This document shows positions 60,460-64,000 of a DNA stretch of 64,000 nucleotides, in pieces. The position numbers and the translations under genes were made by a program. Source of the DNA: Paenibacillus sp. LHD-117 (GTDB lineage Bacteria; Bacillota; Bacilli; Paenibacillales; Paenibacillaceae); assembly GCF_030929555.1 (NCBI RefSeq), contig NZ_JAVFVT010000028.1:1-64000 (forward strand). Direction: 5' to 3'. Below the pieces are notes generated by a model that saw only the letters and a program-made list of their open reading frames with translations, did not search any database and was not told where the DNA came from. How positions within the stretch are numbered: the stretch's first letter is position 1; every line of letters begins with the position of its first letter.

Positions 60460-61533
60460 ATGTCTTATAACGACCGTTTCATTCGGGCAAGCCGGAAGGA
60501 ACAAGTAGACCGAGTGCCGGTATGGTACATGAGGCAGGCGGGGCGGTACGATCCGGATTATCGCAAAATAAAAGAAAAATATTCGTTGCTTGAGATTTGC
60601 AAGCAGCCAGAACTCGCGGCGGAAGTAACGATGATGCCGATCCGCAAGCTGGGTGTGGATGCGGCTATTCTCTATTCCGACATTATGAATCCGGTTGCTT
60701 CGATCGGCATCGACTTCGACATCGTCGCGAACATCGGACCGGTTATCCATAACCCGATTAGATCCGCCGTAGACGTAGCCAAGCTGAAGCCGATCGACGT
60801 CGAGGGCGATCTTGGCCATGTGCTGGAGACGATCCGCATCCTAGACCGGGAGCTGGAAGTGCCGCTGATTACGTTCGCGGGCGCGCCGTTTACGATCGCC
60901 AGTTATTTGATAGAAGGCAGACCGTCCAAAAACTATCTCCGTACCAAAGAGCTGATGTACAGCGAACCGAAGGTTTGGCATGAGCTGATGCGGAAGCTGG
61001 GCGACATGGTCATCGCCTATTTGCGCGCGCATGTCGCTGCGGGCGGCAAAGCGTTCCAGCTGTTTGACAGCTGGGTTGGCGCGTTGTCTCCGGCGGACTT
61101 CCGGACGTTCGTATTGCCTACGATCGAAAGAATCTTCGCCGAGCTGTCGGACTTGCCGCAGCCGAAAATCTACTTCCCGGGCGTAAGCTCGGGCGAGCTG
61201 CTGCCGGAGCTTCGTGCGGTGCAGGCCGACGTGATCGGTCTGGACTGGCGCGTATCGATCGCGGAAGGCAGACGGAGACTGGATCGCCGCGTAGCGGTGC
61301 AAGGCAACCTCGATCCGACGATTCTGACGGCGCCGATGCCGGTTATCGAGTCCTATGCGGCTGAGATCATCGACCAAGGCATCTCGGAGCCGGGCTTTAT
61401 TTTTAACTTGGGACACGGTTTGTTCCCGGAAGCAAGCCTCGAGAAGCTGGCCGAGCTGACTAAATTCATTCATTCGTATTCCGAGAAGGCGATTGCGGCC
61501 AGAAGCAAGGAGGAAGCGGGTTATGTCGGATAA
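60460..61533 (+). CDS. hemE: Uroporphyrinogen III decarboxylase
   Basis: 357 aa, normal length. RVPVWYMRQAGRYDPDYR near the N-terminus carries the substrate-binding Arg residues, ILYSDIM the catalytic Asp, and GAPFTIASYLIEG and NLGHGLFPEA follow. Known reaction: four decarboxylations of uroporphyrinogen III to coproporphyrinogen III. First gene of hemE-hemH-hemY, start behind GGGGAACGGG; its end overlaps hemH by 11 bp. Confidence 0.96.
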   Translation: MSYNDRFIRASRKEQVDRVPVWYMRQAGRYDPDYRKIKEKYSLLEICKQPELAAEVTMMPIRKLGVDAAILYSDIMNPVASIGIDFDIVANIGPVIHNPIRSAVDVAKLKPIDVEGDLGHVLETIRILDRELEVPLITFAGAPFTIASYLIEGRPSKNYLRTKELMYSEPKVWHELMRKLGDMVIAYLRAHVAAGGKAFQLFDSWVGALSPADFRTFVLPTIERIFAELSDLPQPKIYFPGVSSGELLPELRAVQADVIGLDWRVSIAEGRRRLDRRVAVQGNLDPTILTAPMPVIESYAAEIIDQGISEPGFIFNLGHGLFPEASLEKLAELTKFIHSYSEKAIAARSKEEAGYVG

Positions 61534-62461
61534 AGCGAACAAGATCGGCGTACTCGTCATGTCTTACGGGACACCTGAATCGATGGACGACGTGGAAGCC
61601 TATTACACGCATATTAGACGCGGCCACCCGCCTACGCCGGAGCAGCTGGCGGAATTGACGGAACGGTATGAAGCGATCGTAGGCGGCGTTTTCCCGCTGC
61701 GGGAGAACACGAACAGCCAGGTTGCCGGCTTGCAGGACAAGCTGGAATCGACGGCGCCGGGACAATATGTTTGTTACCAAGGGTTGAAACACGCGAAACC
61801 TTATATCGAAGACGGAGTCGAAGCGATGGGCAAGGACGGCATCAAGCGCGCCGTCGCGATCGTGCTTGCTCCCCATTACTCGACGATGAGCATCGGCAGT
61901 TACATGAAACGGGCAAAAGAGAAGGCGGACGAGCTTGGCATCGAGCTTGCCATGGTCGAGAATTATCACCTGCATCCGAAGCTGCTGAAAGCATTAACGG
62001 AGCGCGTGCAAGACGGCTTGCAACGACTGTCTGCCACAAGCGGAGGCGAAACGGCCGTCCGAGTGCTGTTCAGCGCGCACAGCTTGCCTGAGAAAATAAG
62101 AGAGCTCGGCGATCCGTACGAGAAGCAGCTGATGGAAACGTCGGCGGCCGTGGCGGAAGCCGCAGGCGTGAAGGATTGGCAATTTACGTGGCAGAGCGCC
62201 GGCCGAACGAGAGAGCCTTGGCTCGGTCCGGACATTTTGGAAACGCTCGAGACGATTCGGGAAGAAGGAGTCAAAGCGGTACTCGTCGCGCCGGTCGGTT
62301 TCGTATCCGATCATTTGGAAGTGCTCTATGATTTGGACATCGAAGCCAAAGCGGAAGCCACGAAGCTCGATATGACGCTTGAACGCATCGCGATGCTGAA
62401 CAAGGACCCGCTTTACATGGAGACATTGGCGGAATCCGTTGCTGCGGCGATGCCCGTTTAA
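61523..62461 (+). CDS. hemH: Ferrochelatase (coproporphyrin-type, CpfC)
   Basis: 312 aa from the ATG after AAGGAGGAAGCGG, overlapping hemE. GVLVMSYGTPESMDDVEAYY at the start, APHYSTMSIGSY with the metal-binding His, LFSAHSLPEKI, and PVGFVSDHLEVLYDLD with the catalytic Glu. In Bacillota the enzyme inserts iron into coproporphyrin III. A ~166-bp repeat element starts 7 bp after its stop and separates it from hemY. Confidence 0.95.
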   Translation: MSDKANKIGVLVMSYGTPESMDDVEAYYTHIRRGHPPTPEQLAELTERYEAIVGGVFPLRENTNSQVAGLQDKLESTAPGQYVCYQGLKHAKPYIEDGVEAMGKDGIKRAVAIVLAPHYSTMSIGSYMKRAKEKADELGIELAMVENYHLHPKLLKALTERVQDGLQRLSATSGGETAVRVLFSAHSLPEKIRELGDPYEKQLMETSAAVAEAAGVKDWQFTWQSAGRTREPWLGPDILETLETIREEGVKAVLVAPVGFVSDHLEVLYDLDIEAKAEATKLDMTLERIAMLNKDPLYMETLAESVAAAMPV

Positions 62462-62467
62462 ATAAGA

Positions 62468-62633
62468 GTTCAAAAAGTTCGGTTTTCAGCACCGAGAAGA
62501 TTGAATAAAGCTAGGAAATGAGGAACGGAACGTAGCAGAGCTACGTGAGCACCGGAAGTTCCGGCTGAATTCAAGATTCGATGTCGAGTAGGCTTCCTGG
62601 CATACTTCGTGATCAAAAGCGGACTTTTTGAAC
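62468..62633. repeat. MITE-like element inside the hem operon, family 2 copy B
   Basis: 166 bp bounded by GTTCAAAAAG and CTTTTTGAAC, perfect 10-bp inverted repeats. Its reverse complement matches 44276-44440 end to end with few differences. It contains the small stem GTAGCAGAGCTAC. It lies 6 bp past the hemH stop and 21 bp before the hemY start, in an intact operon. The minus-strand frame 62486-62698 runs through it and is not a gene. Confidence 0.85.
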
Positions 62634-62654
62634 AACCTCTGTAAGGGGAAAGGA

Positions 62655-64000
62655 ATGAATGAGATGCGGAGAACAGAAACGGTTGATCGAATTGTCATTA
62701 TTGGCGGGGGGATCAGCGGACTGAGCTCCGCTTTTTATTTGCAGCGAGAAGCGGAGCGGCAAGGCAGGGAGCTGCATATCACGATCGTGGAAGGCGCTCC
62801 CGCCTTCGGGGGAAAGATCAATACGCTGCAGCGCGACGGGTTCGTCATCGAGAAGGGACCGGATTCCTTCCTGGCGCGCAAACAAGCCATCATCGACCTG
62901 GCCAAGGAGCTGGGTCTCGAGGGGGAATTGACGGCAACGAATCCGGCGGCCAAAAAAACGTACATCATGCACCGCAAAAAACTGTTCCCGATGCCCCCGG
63001 GACTCGTGCTCGGCATTCCGACCGAAATCGGGCCGTTCGCGAGAACGGGGTTGTTGTCGTGGAAAGGCAAATTTCGCGCGCTGCTCGACTTGTTCATTCC
63101 GGCGAAGCCCGCAAGCGGCGACGAATCGCTTGGCGGTTTCCTGGAGCGGCGAGTCGGCACGGAAGTGATGAGGCGCATCGCCGAGCCGCTGCTTGCCGGC
63201 ATCTATGCGGGCGATCTGAAGAAGCTGAGCCTGCGAGCGACGTTCCCGCAATTCGGCGAGTCGGAGCGGAAGTTCGGGAGTTTGATCCGCGGCATGCAGC
63301 ATAACCGCAAAGCGGCCGCGGCCGCAGCGTCTGCCGCGGCGAAGGGCACGACGTTTCTGACGTTTAAGGGCGGTCTCGGCTCACTGGTCGAAGCGTTGAT
63401 CCATTCGCTGGAAGAGAGCGGCGTCGAGCTGCGCGCCGGCGCCAAGGTGGAGAGAATAGAGAAGCTAGAGCAAGGGTATTCGGTTGTGCTCGCGTCAGGA
63501 GACGAACTGCCAGCCGACCGGATCGTTATGACGGCGCCGGCTTTCGCGGCTGCCGACCTGTTAGAAGCGCATGCGGACTGCGGCGAGCTGCGCGGCGTCC
63601 GGTACGTCTCGGTCGCCAACGTCGTTATGGCTTTCGACAAGAAAACGTTCGGGCTTGATTTTGACGGATCAGGATTCGTTGTCCCCCGCTCGGAGGGACT
63701 TCATATTACGGCCTGCACATGGACGTCGAGCAAGTGGCTGCATTCCAGCCCGGAGGATAAGGTGCTTCTTCGTTGTTATGTCGGCCACTCGGAGGATCAG
63801 GAGAGCGTCAAGCTTCCCGATGATCGCTTGATCGCAGCCGTCCGGAGCGATATCAGGGAGACGATGGGCATTACGGCGGAGCCGCTATTTACCGAGATTA
63901 CAAGACTCGACAACTCCATGCCGCAATATCCGGTCGGACACATCGAACGAATGAACGAATTGAGGAGCAGGCTGGCGGAACGTATGCCGGGCGTATGGGT
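62655..64000 (+). CDS. hemY: Coproporphyrinogen III oxidase (HemY/CgoX), cut by window end
   Basis: About 448 codons are visible with no stop; the gene continues beyond the window. The ATG at 62655 (after GGGGAAAGGA) and at 62664 are both in frame. FAD-binding dinucleotide motif VIIGGGISGLSSAFYL, then FGGKINTLQRDGFVIEKGPDSFL, VGTEVMRRIAEPLLAGIYAGD and FKGGLGSLVEAL, all typical of the HemY protoporphyrinogen/coproporphyrinogen oxidase. Known reaction in Bacillota: coproporphyrinogen III to coproporphyrin III, feeding HemH. An Ala-rich insert (AAAAAASAAAKG) near residue 218 is unusual. Confidence 0.93.
   Translation, partial: MNEMRRTETVDRIVIIGGGISGLSSAFYLQREAERQGRELHITIVEGAPAFGGKINTLQRDGFVIEKGPDSFLARKQAIIDLAKELGLEGELTATNPAAKKTYIMHRKKLFPMPPGLVLGIPTEIGPFARTGLLSWKGKFRALLDLFIPAKPASGDESLGGFLERRVGTEVMRRIAEPLLAGIYAGDLKKLSLRATFPQFGESERKFGSLIRGMQHNRKAAAAAASAAAKGTTFLTFKGGLGSLVEALIHSLEESGVELRAGAKVERIEKLEQGYSVVLASGDELPADRIVMTAPAFAAADLLEAHADCGELRGVRYVSVANVVMAFDKKTFGLDFDGSGFVVPRSEGLHITACTWTSSKWLHSSPEDKVLLRCYVGHSEDQESVKLPDDRLIAAVRSDIRETMGITAEPLFTEITRLDNSMPQYPVGHIERMNELRSRLAERMPGVW

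Overview
The window reads as chromosomal DNA of an endospore-forming, moderately GC-rich member of the Paenibacillaceae (Paenibacillus or Cohnella-like). Supporting signs are an alpha/beta small acid-soluble spore protein, the Bacillota-type hemE-hemH-hemY order, a queCDEF operon under a preQ1-I riboswitch, a YpsA homologue, LTA-synthase-like and YtxH proteins, strong GGAGG-type ribosome binding sites, and very dense carbohydrate catabolism with AraC/LacI/DeoR regulators. The genus is an inference; no rRNA or tRNA gene was seen.

Layout. 1-2300: a diverged IS1595-type transposase gene flanked by short repeats that face away from it in opposite orientations, including an 8-unit array with a 57-60 bp period. 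2300-6480: a NagZ-type lipoprotein, a GalU-like nucleotidyltransferase followed by an 11-bp tandem repeat, and divergent ugd. 6540-13430: AraC regulator, Gfo/Idh oxidoreductase and aldo/keto reductase, a prs paralogue, fabV, an SASP gene, a DNA-ligase-like protein without the catalytic lysine, and an NlpC/P60 hydrolase. 13700-22240: GH51 arabinofuranosidase, GH4 alpha-galactosidase with AraC regulator, and an L-fucose operon (fucI-fucA-fucU) divergent from a LacI regulator. 22290-28090: ABC exporter with TetR regulator and operator, aldo/keto reductase, iron alcohol dehydrogenase, and an ArsR-type regulator with a long C-terminal domain. 28090-29330: a 1.2-kb gene-free block with the same repeat family as the left end. 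29330-38405: an eight-gene run joining rhamnose catabolism (bifunctional aldolase/dehydrogenase, ASRT-like protein, isomerase, kinase, DeoR regulator) to lutABC lactate oxidation. 38530-42080: small membrane protein, J-domain-like membrane protein, rhamnogalacturonan acetylesterase, and an unknown. 42190-45540: preQ1 riboswitch, queCDE-queF and ypsA. 45700-54540: small conserved proteins, murI, an M14 peptidase, a Cys-less HesB-like protein and a Lon-like PDZ protease. 55000-64000: LTA synthase-like protein, THUMP RNA methyltransferase, O-methyltransferase, MFS exporter and hemE-hemH-hemY, the last cut by the window end.

How it fits together. Several loci serve breakdown of plant cell-wall sugars (arabinofuranosidase, alpha-galactosidase, rhamnogalacturonan acetylesterase, fucose and rhamnose pathways). 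In the rhamnose cluster the lactaldehyde dehydrogenase half of the bifunctional enzyme would make L-lactate, which LutABC oxidises to pyruvate, so one transcription unit can carry one half of rhamnose to central metabolism.

The least explained content is repetitive. There is a short repeat family at three sites tied to a transposase gene with altered catalytic residues. There are two copies of a ~166-bp element with 10-bp terminal inverted repeats inside the que and hem operons. There are two copies of a ~188-bp element with terminal inverted repeats in convergent intergenic regions.
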